Origin: Gellertiella hungarica
GTDB lineage: Bacteria > Pseudomonadota > Alphaproteobacteria > Rhizobiales > Rhizobiaceae
DNA length: 64,000 bases
Direction: 5' to 3'
Assembly (NCBI RefSeq): GCF_014197145.1
Contig: NZ_JACIEZ010000004.1
Span: 1 to 64,000, forward strand
Below are positions 1 through 11,014 of the stretch, in pieces. Below the pieces are notes generated by a model, which worked only from the letters and a program-made list of their open reading frames with translations, did no database searches and was not told where the DNA came from. Both the position numbers and the translations under genes were made by a program. Positions within the stretch are counted from its first letter, which is position 1. The number at the start of each line of letters is the position of its first letter.

Positions 1-34
1 CGCCAGCAGCGCCGCCGCCCTCGTCAGTGACCGC

Positions 35-64
35 CTTATAGAACTACCCTCCCAAAACAGTCAA
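35..64 (-). promoter_or_regulatory. rRNA-type strong promoter reading off the left edge
   Basis: On the minus strand there is a TTGACT (59-64), an 18-bp spacer and a TATAAG (35-40), followed by a GC-rich discriminator (GGCGGTC). The 60 or so bases upstream of the -35 (65-130) are A/T-rich, like an UP element. This combination is typical of stringently controlled rRNA promoters, so the leader of an rrn operon may begin at the left edge. No mature rRNA sequence is inside the window, so the target is inferred. Confidence 0.5.
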
Positions 65-130
65 CACCATTTCGCAAAAAAACTATCACAAAATCATAAG
101 TCGCTGTAATCACAAAGAAATTTGAAACAC

Positions 131-406
131 CGCAGTGGGAGGGGACCAAAACGTGCTTCTTAATGGCCGTTAACCTGAAGAGGCGCTCCTCCGATCCGGG
201 CTTTTCCCGTTCTCCAGTCCATCCGGAACGCGCGTTGCCTCATTCGCGCCTCATCCTCGCCCCATGAAACACATAGAGAAGGGTCTCTTCGTTCGAGCGC
301 ATCGGCAAGACCGACCGGGCGAAGGCAGCATGGTTTGACTCGCGCGGCAGAAGCGGGCACATCATTCCGGAGACTGAACATATATGGGGACCGCTGGACC
401 TTACGG
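131..406. other. Non-coding gap upstream of the M23 peptidase gene
   Basis: Between the leftward promoter and the M23 peptidase gene I see no convincing gene. The overlapping minus-strand open frames here lack homology that I recognise. The peptidase promoter must lie in this stretch, but no clear -35/-10 pair stands out. Confidence 0.4.
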
Positions 407-2353
407 ATGGTGATTGATCCACAGCTGAAGCGCTCGCTGGGCGATGCCCCTCCGATCCTGGCCGACGGGAGGCGGGCGCCCGATCGTCGCGAAATCTCTC
501 TTCGCTGGCTCGCTGGCACCTTCCTGACGGGGGTAACCAGCAGCATTCTCATGGGCGTTGCGCTGTTTGCCGCCTTGGATGGCCGTCAGCAGCTTGCTAT
601 TCCGGCAGAGGCCTATGCAAAGACCGAGGCGGCGGTCAAGACGGAGACGACCAAGCAGGGCGGACGCCTCATTCCCGCAACCATTGCCCCGCGCGCCACG
701 GACAAGAAGATCCTGGAAGTCGCAACGCTGGTGAAGGAAGGCGATCAGGAGGTGGTCCGCCGTCAACCCTTTGCGCTCGTGAAAATGTCGCTCGCCAATG
801 CGCCGACCACGCAGGAGGACTATCCGGCCTTCGATCCCCTCGCCGTTATGTCCTCCGACGACAAGGAGCCCGAAGTTCCGCGCGCGGGCGTGATCTATGG
901 TTCGGACGTGGAGTCGGAGGTCAGCCTCAAGACCGAGGACTTCCCGCTCAGCCGATCGGAATATGCCTTTGCGGAACCGATGAGCGCCGACGAGATCGAG
1001 GAAAACGTCCGCACCAACGGATCGGTTCTCACCGATGGCGACAGCCAGGTTTCCGCCCTCTACTACGTCGACCCCCAGCGCTTTGCCGCCGACGACGAGG
1101 ATGTGGCACTCGCGACCGGGATCACCGCCCAGGTCATCGAGCAGAACATGTCGACCGCCGAGCCGGAATCGGTAACGCCGCAAAGCCCCGAGTTCGCAGA
1201 CGATATCATTGCCATTCATCGCGATACCGCGATTTCCGATGCGATGGTCGAAGCGGGCTACCCCGGCGATCAGGCAAAGCAGGTGGAGCAGGCTCTGTCC
1301 GATCTCCGCAGCACGCCCGAGGTCGAGGAAGGCGATGTCCTGCGCATCGGCCTCCTGCAGAAAGGCGAGAAGGCGACGATCATACGGGCGAGCGTCTATC
1401 GGGACGGCGCTCATGCGGCCACCGTGGCCGTCGATGACCGCCAGCACCTCGTGGAAGCGTCCGAGCCGCCCATGCTGGATGCGGTTCGCACCGCTTTCGA
1501 TGACGACGCTGTCGTGACCACGTCCGACGATAACCTGCCTCGCGTCTATGACGGCATTTACCGGGCGGCGCTTTCCTACGGCATGGGACAGTCGATGACG
1601 TCCAGGGTCATCAAGCTGCTCGCAAGTTCCGTGGATTTCCAGGCGCGGCTGCGGCCGACGGACACGCTGCAGGCTTTCTTCTCGGTCGATCGCGAGACGG
1701 GGCGGGCGGATGCCAATTCAGAGCTTCTCTATCTCCACGCGAAGTTCGGCGACGCAGACGCCCGGCTCTATCGGTTCCAGGACCCGGAGGATGGAAGCGT
1801 CGACTACTACAATGAGGACGGCAAGAGCCTGAAGCAGTTCCTCATCCGCAAGCCTGTCCCGAACGGGATCTTCAAGTCGCCCTTCGGCATGCGCCGGCAC
1901 CCCATTCTCGGCTACATGAAAATGCATACGGGCGTCGATTGGGCCGCGCCATCAGGCACACCCATCATCGCGGCCGGCGACGGCATCGTAGAAAAGGCCG
2001 GTTGGGATTCGGGCGGTTACGGCAACCAGACCCTCATTCGCCATGCCAATGGCTATGTTTCTTCCTACAACCACCAGAGCGCCATCGCGAAAGGCGTCAA
2101 AAAGGGCGTGCGCGTTCACCAGGGGCAGATCATCGGCTGGGTCGGGACAACCGGAGAGTCCACCGGGCCCCACCTGCACTATGAAATGATCGTCAACGGC
2201 ACGAAGGTGGATCCCCTCAAGATCAGGCTTCCCGGCGGCAAGTCGCTGGAGGGCCCTTCTCTTGCCCGCTTCCAGGAGGAGCGCAAGCGGATCGATGCCC
2301 TGCTGGCCAAGGATGGCAAACAGGAGCAACTGGCCAGCAACTCGAACGGTTGA
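407..2353 (+). CDS. M23 family metallopeptidase (LytM/LysM-like envelope protein)
   Basis: 648-residue predicted murein endopeptidase anchored in the inner membrane. One hydrophobic segment lies near residues 35-55 (WLAGTFLTGVTSSILMGVAL). A long periplasmic region follows, and a C-terminal LytM domain carries the zinc ligands H507 and D511 (HTGVD) and the H589-x-H591 pair (HLHYE). All metal and catalytic histidines are present, so the enzyme should cut peptidoglycan cross-links rather than be a degenerate EnvC-like activator. An in-frame TTG at 335 would add 24 residues. ATG 407 (MVIDPQLKRSLG) was preferred because it matches the start I remember for rhizobial relatives, although its Shine-Dalgarno is weak. 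It is monocistronic and convergent with clpB. Confidence 0.85.
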   Translation: MVIDPQLKRSLGDAPPILADGRRAPDRREISLRWLAGTFLTGVTSSILMGVALFAALDGRQQLAIPAEAYAKTEAAVKTETTKQGGRLIPATIAPRATDKKILEVATLVKEGDQEVVRRQPFALVKMSLANAPTTQEDYPAFDPLAVMSSDDKEPEVPRAGVIYGSDVESEVSLKTEDFPLSRSEYAFAEPMSADEIEENVRTNGSVLTDGDSQVSALYYVDPQRFAADDEDVALATGITAQVIEQNMSTAEPESVTPQSPEFADDIIAIHRDTAISDAMVEAGYPGDQAKQVEQALSDLRSTPEVEEGDVLRIGLLQKGEKATIIRASVYRDGAHAATVAVDDRQHLVEASEPPMLDAVRTAFDDDAVVTTSDDNLPRVYDGIYRAALSYGMGQSMTSRVIKLLASSVDFQARLRPTDTLQAFFSVDRETGRADANSELLYLHAKFGDADARLYRFQDPEDGSVDYYNEDGKSLKQFLIRKPVPNGIFKSPFGMRRHPILGYMKMHTGVDWAAPSGTPIIAAGDGIVEKAGWDSGGYGNQTLIRHANGYVSSYNHQSAIAKGVKKGVRVHQGQIIGWVGTTGESTGPHLHYEMIVNGTKVDPLKIRLPGGKSLEGPSLARFQEERKRIDALLAKDGKQEQLASNSNG

Positions 2354-2378
2354 ACCAGATCCGATTTGCTGAACGAGA

Positions 2379-2404
2379 AAAGCCCCGGACTGCTCCGGGG
2401 CTTT
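2379..2404. terminator. Bidirectional intrinsic terminator between M23 peptidase and clpB
   Basis: A perfect 11-bp stem (AAAGCCCCGGA / TCCGGGGCTTT) with a 4-nt loop CTGC lies between two convergent genes. Both arms end in runs of A/T, so it can serve transcripts from either strand. Confidence 0.8.
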
Positions 2405-2433
2405 CGTCATCTGCATCTCGGTCAGCGGAAGGG

Positions 2434-5037
<2,604 letters not shown>

Positions 5038-5136
5038 GTCTTACCTCCTTGGATCACCCCGCCCTGGAAGGCGCGCGGGTGATGGTTCCGGATCAGCCCC
5101 CTTGCAGGCGGGCTGTCGAGCTGAGACTGCCTGAGA

Positions 5137-5165
5137 ATCACAAGCTCCTGTTTGATTGAGGTCAA
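5137..5165 (-). promoter_or_regulatory. Possible housekeeping promoter of clpB
   Basis: The minus strand carries TTGACC (5160-5165), a 17-bp spacer and TGTGAT (5137-5142). The -35 is good and the -10 poor (4 of 6). It lies about 100 nt before the clpB start codon. Confidence 0.3.
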
Positions 5166-5199
5166 GCCCGCTGATGGCGGACTGCCCCGTTCGAAGCTG

Positions 5200-5227
5200 A
5201 TATGGGGAGTGTTTTCCGGCTTTGAAG
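5200..5227 (-). promoter_or_regulatory. Candidate RpoH (heat-shock) promoter of clpB
   Basis: On the minus strand CTTCAA (5222-5227) is followed after 14 bp by CCCCATAT (5200-5207). The latter is a perfect match to the sigma-32 -10 element; the -35 differs from CTTGAA by one base. It sits about 160 nt upstream of clpB, a classic heat-shock gene. The leader would be long. Confidence 0.45.
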
Positions 5228-5284
5228 GGCAGCCGAAAACGAAGCGGAGTTTTTTTGCCAATGCGGCAATCACTGCCCCAAAAC

Positions 5285-5312
5285 AAAAACCCCGGCGCCA
5301 TGCACCGGGGTT
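5285..5312 (-). terminator. Intrinsic terminator of the DUF4167 gene
   Basis: Read on the minus strand, AACCCCGG and CCGGGGTT form an 8-bp stem around a 9-nt loop. It is followed by TTTGTTTT, directly downstream of the DUF4167 stop codon. Confidence 0.75.
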
Positions 5313-5336
5313 CTCGATAGTCAGAAAGCAGAGTAT

Positions 5337-6125
5337 TTACTCCGATCCGGCAAGAGCGGGCTCGGCACCCTCGGAAGGCTTGGCCTCGCCTTCGGGAGCC
5401 TCCGCTGCGCCACCGCGCGGCTGACGGCGCGGACGTGCTGCAGCACCGCGGCGGCGCGTGGATGCCCGTTCGCGGGAAGCCCCCTCGCCGGCTTCCGCTT
5501 CGGCAGCAACGACTTCTGCCGGCATGCCTTCGATGACCGGTTGTGGCGTTGTTTCGTCGATCACGGCAGCTGCGGGAGCAGAGGCCTGACGCTCCGGCCG
5601 CTCGCCCCGTTCCTGCCGCTCACCGCGCTCCTGACGCTCTCCCCTTTCGGGGCGCTCACGCCGTTCCCGGCGGTGTTCGCGCTCGTGCTGCTGGTTGTTC
5701 TGGCGGGGCTGGGCGCTCTGGGCAGAGGGCTGCTCGTCCTGATCCGATGCATCGGCTGCCTCGGTGCTCTCAGCGCCGTCGGTATCCACGTCATCGTCCC
5801 GGTCCATGAAATCGTTCCGGTCGTCGCGCTGGAAACGTTCCTGCATCTGCGCCTGGGCGGCTGCGATGATGCGATTGTAGTGTTCCGCGTGCTGAAGATA
5901 GTTTTCCGCCATGACGCGGTCGCCTGCGCTCTGTGCGTCCCGGGCCAGCGCGGCATATTTTTCGGCGATATGCTGGGCGGTGCCGCGAATCTTGACGTCC
6001 GGACCCGAGCTGTCGAAAGTGCGCGTCAGCGGGTTGGAGCCCTTGCGGTTGAAGTTGTTGCCGTTACCGCCATTGCCGTTGTTGCCACGCCCGCGACCGC
6101 GCTTGTTTTGCTGTCCTGGCCTCAT
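5337..6125 (-). CDS. DUF4167 domain protein, basic/acidic low-complexity, probably RNA-associated
   Basis: 262 residues. The N-terminus is rich in Gly, Asn and Arg (MRPGQQNKRGRGRGNN). A conserved DUF4167 core follows (about 30-110: NPLTRTFDSSGPDVKIRGTAQHIAEKYAALARDA...AENYLQHAEHY). The rest is a long disordered region with RRERRERPERGERQERGERQE-type repeats and an acidic/basic tail. The domain is widespread in Rhizobiales, and no biochemical function is known to me. The Arg/Gly composition suggests nucleic-acid binding, which is an inference. The start at 6125 was chosen over 6191 because the domain begins with MRPGQQNKRGRGR and AGGTGAG precedes it. In rhizobia it commonly sits between prmC and clpB, as here. 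Confidence 0.85.
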   Translation of the reverse strand: MRPGQQNKRGRGRGNNGNGGNGNNFNRKGSNPLTRTFDSSGPDVKIRGTAQHIAEKYAALARDAQSAGDRVMAENYLQHAEHYNRIIAAAQAQMQERFQRDDRNDFMDRDDDVDTDGAESTEAADASDQDEQPSAQSAQPRQNNQQHEREHRRERRERPERGERQERGERQERGERPERQASAPAAAVIDETTPQPVIEGMPAEVVAAEAEAGEGASRERASTRRRGAAARPRRQPRGGAAEAPEGEAKPSEGAEPALAGSE

Positions 6126-6302
6126 CGAATGCTCACCTGTATTCCCGTTGTGATAACCGGCCCTGGCCTGCGGCAAAGGCCGCTCACGCACAAGGCATCC
6201 AAAAACCGACCCGCAAACCGCTCATCGCTTGGTCTGGGGCATCCCATGGCTCGGCCCGATCGACACGACCGTGATCGCGGCAGGGGCAGCGCGCCAACTG
6301 TC

Positions 6303-6360
6303 GGCCGGGTTTCCGTCTTGCCAGGGCCTTCTAGGCCGCATCAAGACTGCCCGACCGGCC
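6303..6360. ncRNA. Nested stem-loop, possible structured RNA
   Basis: Three coaxial stems can be read: GGCCGG/CCGGCC (6303-6308 with 6355-6360), GTCTTG/CAAGAC (6315-6320 with 6342-6347) and GGCCT/AGGCC (6325-6329 with 6333-6337) closed by a 3-nt loop. They are separated by near-symmetric internal loops, 17 base pairs in all. The strand is undetermined because the structure folds on both. It does not show conserved motifs of RNase P RNA, tmRNA or SRP RNA. Confidence 0.25.
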
Positions 6361-6640
6361 CCGTCCGGACCAATGCCGACATCGGAGCCACAAGGCTTTG
6401 GAGGTGGCTTTCGCACACCACTGCTGCCTGAAGGTCAAGATTACTGAGTTCACGTCCCGGAAATTTCGGCCTCTCGCGGCTCCGCTCAAGGAGCCATCCC
6501 CTCGGCTGATCTGAAACTGGACGAACCGATCGTCCACCCCCGTCTGCCCGGTACGTGGCCGGAACCTATCGCGCTTCGCCGCGAAATCCAAGCACTTTCT
6601 CAGCGCTCCTGAAAAATATTACCAAAGCGTCACATCGCCC

Positions 6641-6664
6641 AAATCCCTTGCGAACAAGGATTTT
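6641..6664 (-). terminator. Weak hairpin after prmC
   Basis: AAATCCCTTG and CAAGGATTT pair with a one-base bulge around CGAA, about 30 nt beyond the prmC stop codon. There is no good U-tract on the minus strand, so terminator function is uncertain. Confidence 0.3.
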
Positions 6665-6694
6665 CCTGCATCTTCTCCACGAACTGACGCAACG

Positions 6695-7558
6695 TCAGGG
6701 CATGGAAAAAACCAGCACGCGATCGTTGCCGCCATAGTCCCGGGCAGCGGCCTCCAGTTGAAACCCCGCCTGTTCAAACAAGGCGGTCACGGGGATCTTC
6801 TGATCGTAACCGATCTCCAGGGCGACAATCCCGTTCGGCCGCAGAAGTGGCCCCGTTTGTCGCGCCAGAATTCTGTAGGCATCAAGCCCGTCCTCGCCAC
6901 CGTCAAGCGCGCGCGTGGGATCGTGAAGCCTGACCTCCGGGTCCAGATCCTCGATCACCCGAGACGGAATGTAAGGCGGATTGGAGACAATCGCGTCGAA
7001 TGTTCCCTCGACCTTTTCAGCCCAATCGCTCAACAATGGTTGAAACCGATCTCCGAGGCCAAGTTGCCGGGCATTTCTCTCTGCCGTTTTCAGGGCATCT
7101 TCGGAAATGTCGACGGCAACGGCTTCTGCATCGGGACACTGGGATAACAACGCCAGAGCAATCGCTCCCGTTCCTGTCCCGAAGTCAATAAAGCGTGGCC
7201 TGTTTCCTAGCGCGGCAATGCGTTCAAGATGAGGCAGCACATGGTCCACCAGGATTTCGGTGTCGGGCCGGGGTTCGAGCGTCTCGCTGGACAGAAGCAG
7301 CTCCAGCCCGAAGAACTCCCTGCGGCCAAGGATCCGGTGCACGGGTTCGCGCATCAGCCTTCGCCGAACCGCCTGGTCCACCCGCCTGGCCTCATCCTCC
7401 GATATCGGTCTTGATGGGTCCGTGACGAGGGCAGTCGGTGCGATGTCCAGCAGGCCACCGATCAGAAGACGCGCATCGGCCGACGGATCGGTCAGCCCCG
7501 CATCGAGGAACCTCTTGCGCGTATGCGCGAGCAGTGCGGATAATGTGAGCCCGCTCAC
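6695..7558 (-). CDS. prmC: Peptide chain release factor N5-glutamine methyltransferase
   Basis: 287 residues. It transfers a methyl group from S-adenosylmethionine to the glutamine of the GGQ motif in RF1 and RF2. A helical N-terminal substrate-recognition domain (1-90) is followed by a Rossmann methyltransferase domain with the SAM loop DFGTGTG (125-131) and the catalytic NPPY (193-196). The gene overlaps the prfA stop by 4 bp (ATGA). The enzyme is thus translationally coupled to its own substrate RF1, the usual bacterial arrangement. Confidence 0.96.
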   Translation of the reverse strand: MSGLTLSALLAHTRKRFLDAGLTDPSADARLLIGGLLDIAPTALVTDPSRPISEDEARRVDQAVRRRLMREPVHRILGRREFFGLELLLSSETLEPRPDTEILVDHVLPHLERIAALGNRPRFIDFGTGTGAIALALLSQCPDAEAVAVDISEDALKTAERNARQLGLGDRFQPLLSDWAEKVEGTFDAIVSNPPYIPSRVIEDLDPEVRLHDPTRALDGGEDGLDAYRILARQTGPLLRPNGIVALEIGYDQKIPVTALFEQAGFQLEAAARDYGGNDRVLVFSMP

Positions 7559-8634
7559 GACTGCTCGCCGAGCTGCGCAAGCTGGCCCGCCTGATGATCG
7601 GCAAGCAATGCGTCCACGACCTCGTCGATCTCGCCCATCATCATCCGGTCGAGCTTGTAAAGCGTCAGGTTGATGCGGTGATCCGTGACGCGCCCCTGTG
7701 GGAAGTTATAGGTGCGGATGCGCTCCGACCTGTCCCCGGAACCGACCTGGCTTTTCCGATCCGCAGACCTTTCGCTCTCTGCCCTCTGGCGTTCCATGTC
7801 ATAGAGGCGCGAGCGAAGCACCTGCATCGCCTTCGCCCTGTTCTGGTGCTGGGATTTTTCCGAGCTGGTCACGACCAGCCCGGTGGGAAGGTGGGTGATC
7901 CGAACTGCAGAATCCGTGGTGTTGACATGCTGTCCGCCCGCACCGGAAGAGCGCATGGTATCGATGCGGATATCCTCGGGCCGGATCTCGATGTCGATCT
8001 CCTCTGCCTCCGGCAACACGGCAACCGTTGCAGCCGACGTGTGGATGCGCCCGCTGGCCTCCGTTTCCGGTACGCGCTGGACGCGGTGGACGCCGGACTC
8101 GAACTTGAGCCGCGAAAACACGCCCTTGCCCGTGATGGTCGCAATGATTTCCTTGTAGCCGCCCGCTTCACCCTCCGATGCGGACAGGACCTCCACGCGC
8201 CATCCATTGGCACTGGCAAATCGCTCATACATGCGAAAAAGATCACCGGCGAAAAGGGCCGCCTCGGATCCTCCGGTTCCGGCCCTGATTTCCACGATGG
8301 CGCTTTTCTCGTCGGCGGCATCCTTGGGAAGAAGCAGGATCTGGATGTCTTTTTCCAGAGCATCCAGCCGTTGCGAAAGATCCGGCAGCTCCATCTGAGC
8401 CATCTCCCGCATTTCGCGATCGGTATCCCGGTCGGCAATGAGGGTTTCAAGCCCGGCCTTTTCATCCAGCGCCTTCTGGTACTGGCGGATCTTTCCGACC
8501 ACCGACTGCAGCTCGGAATACTCGGACGCAAGCTTGACATAGACGTCGGCCGCGGGCCCCGCCGACATGCGCGCTTCAATCTCGCCGAAGCGGCGTTCGA
8601 GCTCGCGCATTTTCTCTACAGGCAGTTTGGCCAA
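7555..8634 (-). CDS. prfA: Peptide chain release factor 1
   Basis: 359 residues, full length. RF1 recognises UAA and UAG stop codons and triggers peptidyl-tRNA hydrolysis. The stop-codon reading tripeptide is PET (189-191, the PxT motif that separates RF1 from the SPF of RF2), and the catalytic GGQ is at 233-235. It overlaps prmC by 4 bp and follows ptsP by 30 bp. Confidence 0.97.
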   Translation of the reverse strand: MAKLPVEKMRELERRFGEIEARMSAGPAADVYVKLASEYSELQSVVGKIRQYQKALDEKAGLETLIADRDTDREMREMAQMELPDLSQRLDALEKDIQILLLPKDAADEKSAIVEIRAGTGGSEAALFAGDLFRMYERFASANGWRVEVLSASEGEAGGYKEIIATITGKGVFSRLKFESGVHRVQRVPETEASGRIHTSAATVAVLPEAEEIDIEIRPEDIRIDTMRSSGAGGQHVNTTDSAVRITHLPTGLVVTSSEKSQHQNRAKAMQVLRSRLYDMERQRAESERSADRKSQVGSGDRSERIRTYNFPQGRVTDHRINLTLYKLDRMMMGEIDEVVDALLADHQAGQLAQLGEQS

Positions 8635-8664
8635 GGATCGGGACTCCAGGAATTCGAGAGCGCA

Positions 8665-10932
8665 TCAAAGCGGAATGTTGTTTTCCTCGGCGAAGCGCTG
8701 CAGCACTTCCCGCATCGGCATCTTCGGCTTCAGATCATCGAGCGCTGTATCCATGACATTGGCAAGCTTGCCGACATCCAGCCCAAGCAGCATCGCCTTG
8801 ACCGGGCCGATAGCCGCCGGCGACATGGAAACGGAGCGGAAACCCAGCCCGAAAAGCGCCATGGATGACAGCGGCTTCCCCGCCATCTCGCCACACAGGG
8901 TTACCGGTGTCTGGTTTCGTTCCCCAGCGCGGACGATATCTCTGAGGATGCGCAGGAAGGGTCGGCCCAGAATGTCGAACCGGTCGGAGACGCGGGCATT
9001 GCCCCGGTCCACGGCCATGGAGAACTGGAACAGGTCGTTCGAGCCGACGGACACGAAATCGACTTCCTGCATCAGCTCGTCGAGCTGCCACATCAGGGCC
9101 GGCACCTCGAGCATCGCGCCGAACTGCAGACGCTTGGGCAGCGGGTGCCCGAACTTCGACAGGTGCTGAACCTCCTTCTGGAACAGCTCACGCACCCTCT
9201 GGATCTCCGACACTTCCGTCACCATCGGGATCATCATCTTCAGGTCGGCACCCGCCGATGCGCGCAGCAAGGCCCGCAACTGGGTCCGAAGCAGACCCGG
9301 CCGGTCGAGGGAGAGCCGGATGGCTCTCCACCCCAGCGCCGGGTTTTCTTCCTCATGGGCCCGGAAGTAGGGAACCACCTTGTCACCACCGATATCGAGC
9401 GTGCGGAAGGTAACCGGGCGCCCCGCCGCCTGACGGATGACGTTTCGATAGAATTCTTCCTGCTCCTCGAGCTTGGGCAAGGTGGAGGCAATCATGAACT
9501 GGAGTTCGGTGCGGAAGAGACCCACGCCTTCAGCGCCGCTTTCAACCAGCTGCGGAAGATCCACCAGCAGGCCGGCATTCATCAGCAGGCTGATGCGGTG
9601 GCCGTCACGCGTGACGGGCTCGACGTCGCGCAAGGCGCGAAACTGCTCCTGCCTGCGCGCGCGGAAGCGAACCTTTTCCTCGTAGCTCTTCTGCAGGTCG
9701 GACACCGGCCGAAGATGCACCTTGCCGTCGTCGCCATCGATGATGATGGCGTCGCCATTTTCCGCAAGGGCGACCACGCCGGCAGCCTGCCCGACGACCG
9801 GGATGCCCATGGCACGCGCAACGATGACGATATGGCTTGTAACAGCACCTTCCTCGAGCACGAGGCCTCGGATGTTTGTACGCGGATAATCGAGCAGCTC
9901 CGCCGCACCCATGGCGCGGGCAACGATGATCGAGTCGCTGGGCAGCGACGCGCCGGCTGCCTTCGACCCGTAATCGGTCAGCTGGCGCAGCAACCGGTTG
10001 GCAAGATCGTCCAGATCGTGCATCCGCTCCCGCAGATAGGGATCCGTCAGGCGCATCATGCGTGCGCGGGTATCGCTCTGCACCTTTTCGACGGCCGCTT
10101 CCGCAGTCAGGCCGTTGCGGATCGCCTCTTCCAGCCGCCGGACCCAGCCCCGATCATGGGCAAACATGCGGTAGGTCTCGAGCACCTCCCGATGCTCACC
10201 CTCCATCGAGACTTCCCGCCGCGACAGCATGTCGTCGATCGAAATCCTGAGCGAGCTCATGGCATCCGCAAGACGCGAGATTTCCTTGTCCGTATCCTCG
10301 TTCAGAAGGTTCGTGACGACGATGCGCGGCTCGTGGAGGACAACGTGCCCGAGGCCGATGCCGTCGTTGTAGCCGTCGCCGTCGATGGTCACGGGACGCG
10401 TCAGGTCAAGCTCGAGACCGGGCTTGGTGATTTTCTTGAGCTCGCCCGTCGCAACCATCTCGGCGAGCACCATCGCCGTCGTCTCGAGGGCCTCTACCTC
10501 GTCCTCCCGGTAGTTGCGCATCGCCTTGTTCTGGACAACGAGAACGCCGAGAGAGCGCCCTGCCCGCAGGATCGGCACGCCGAGAAACGAGTGGAACTCC
10601 TCTTCACCCGTTTCCGGCAGATAGCGGTAAGCAGGGTGGGACTGCGCGTCCGAAAGGTTGAGCGGCTGGGCCGATGCCGCAATGGTACCGACCAGACCCT
10701 GCCCCATCTGAAGCTGAGCCAGGTGCACGGCGCCCTTGTTGAGACCTTCCGTGGCATACAGTTCAAGGACGCCGTCGGCGCGGAGAACGTAGACCGAGCA
10801 CACCTCCGCCACCATGTTCTGGGCGATCTGGCGAACGATGCGGTCGAGGCGCTCCTGTGGCTCGAGCGGTTCCGCCATCAACTCGCGCAACCGCTTGAGC
10901 AGAACGCGCGGACCCGCAGACAGGTCTCTCAT
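8665..10932 (-). CDS. ptsP: Phosphoenolpyruvate-protein phosphotransferase of the nitrogen PTS (EI-Ntr)
   Basis: 755 residues. It autophosphorylates from phosphoenolpyruvate and passes phosphate to NPr and then EIIA-Ntr, a regulatory relay affecting potassium, nitrogen and carbon metabolism. A GAF domain (about 15-165) marks it as PtsP rather than the sugar enzyme I. It is followed by the PEP-utiliser N domain, the phosphohistidine swivel domain with active H367 (GAVTSHIVIVARAMGIPVVG), and the C-terminal PEP-binding TIM barrel. NPr and EIIA-Ntr are not in the window. It lies between lysC (82-bp gap) and prfA. Confidence 0.95.
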   Translation of the reverse strand: MRDLSAGPRVLLKRLRELMAEPLEPQERLDRIVRQIAQNMVAEVCSVYVLRADGVLELYATEGLNKGAVHLAQLQMGQGLVGTIAASAQPLNLSDAQSHPAYRYLPETGEEEFHSFLGVPILRAGRSLGVLVVQNKAMRNYREDEVEALETTAMVLAEMVATGELKKITKPGLELDLTRPVTIDGDGYNDGIGLGHVVLHEPRIVVTNLLNEDTDKEISRLADAMSSLRISIDDMLSRREVSMEGEHREVLETYRMFAHDRGWVRRLEEAIRNGLTAEAAVEKVQSDTRARMMRLTDPYLRERMHDLDDLANRLLRQLTDYGSKAAGASLPSDSIIVARAMGAAELLDYPRTNIRGLVLEEGAVTSHIVIVARAMGIPVVGQAAGVVALAENGDAIIIDGDDGKVHLRPVSDLQKSYEEKVRFRARRQEQFRALRDVEPVTRDGHRISLLMNAGLLVDLPQLVESGAEGVGLFRTELQFMIASTLPKLEEQEEFYRNVIRQAAGRPVTFRTLDIGGDKVVPYFRAHEEENPALGWRAIRLSLDRPGLLRTQLRALLRASAGADLKMMIPMVTEVSEIQRVRELFQKEVQHLSKFGHPLPKRLQFGAMLEVPALMWQLDELMQEVDFVSVGSNDLFQFSMAVDRGNARVSDRFDILGRPFLRILRDIVRAGERNQTPVTLCGEMAGKPLSSMALFGLGFRSVSMSPAAIGPVKAMLLGLDVGKLANVMDTALDDLKPKMPMREVLQRFAEENNIPL

Positions 10933-10960
10933 CGCGTAGGCTCCTAAGGTCTCAGTTCCC

Positions 10961-10987
10961 GATCCGCCGCCCGCCGGGCGGCCGGAT
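10961..10987. other. GC-rich hairpin in the lysC-ptsP gap
   Basis: GATCCGCCGCCCG pairs with CGGGCGGCCGGATC, with one bulged G and almost no loop, so it is a very stable structure. There is no U-tract on either side, so it looks more like an mRNA-processing or attenuating structure than a classical terminator. It may set different lysC and ptsP levels in the shared transcript. Confidence 0.4.
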
Positions 10988-11014
10988 CACGATTCCGGGA
11001 ATCCGGTCCGCACA

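Larger units (their letters stand above)
6126..6694. other. 569-bp gap between DUF4167 and prmC genes
   Basis: No protein gene is supported. A 64-residue minus frame (6222-6416) has no recognisable motif. The stretch contains a nested hairpin at 6303-6360, a GGCTCC/GGAGCC hairpin at about 6478-6495 and a bulged hairpin at 6641-6664 just beyond the prmC stop. It must also hold the DUF4167 promoter. Confidence 0.4.

Noticed and set aside
6222-6416. 64-codon minus-strand frame in the DUF4167-prmC gap
   Set aside because: Composition is arginine/proline noise typical of non-coding GC-rich DNA, with no Shine-Dalgarno and no motif.
9145-10947. 600-codon plus-strand open frame opposite ptsP
   Set aside because: Antisense shadow of the PtsP gene with no recognisable motif.
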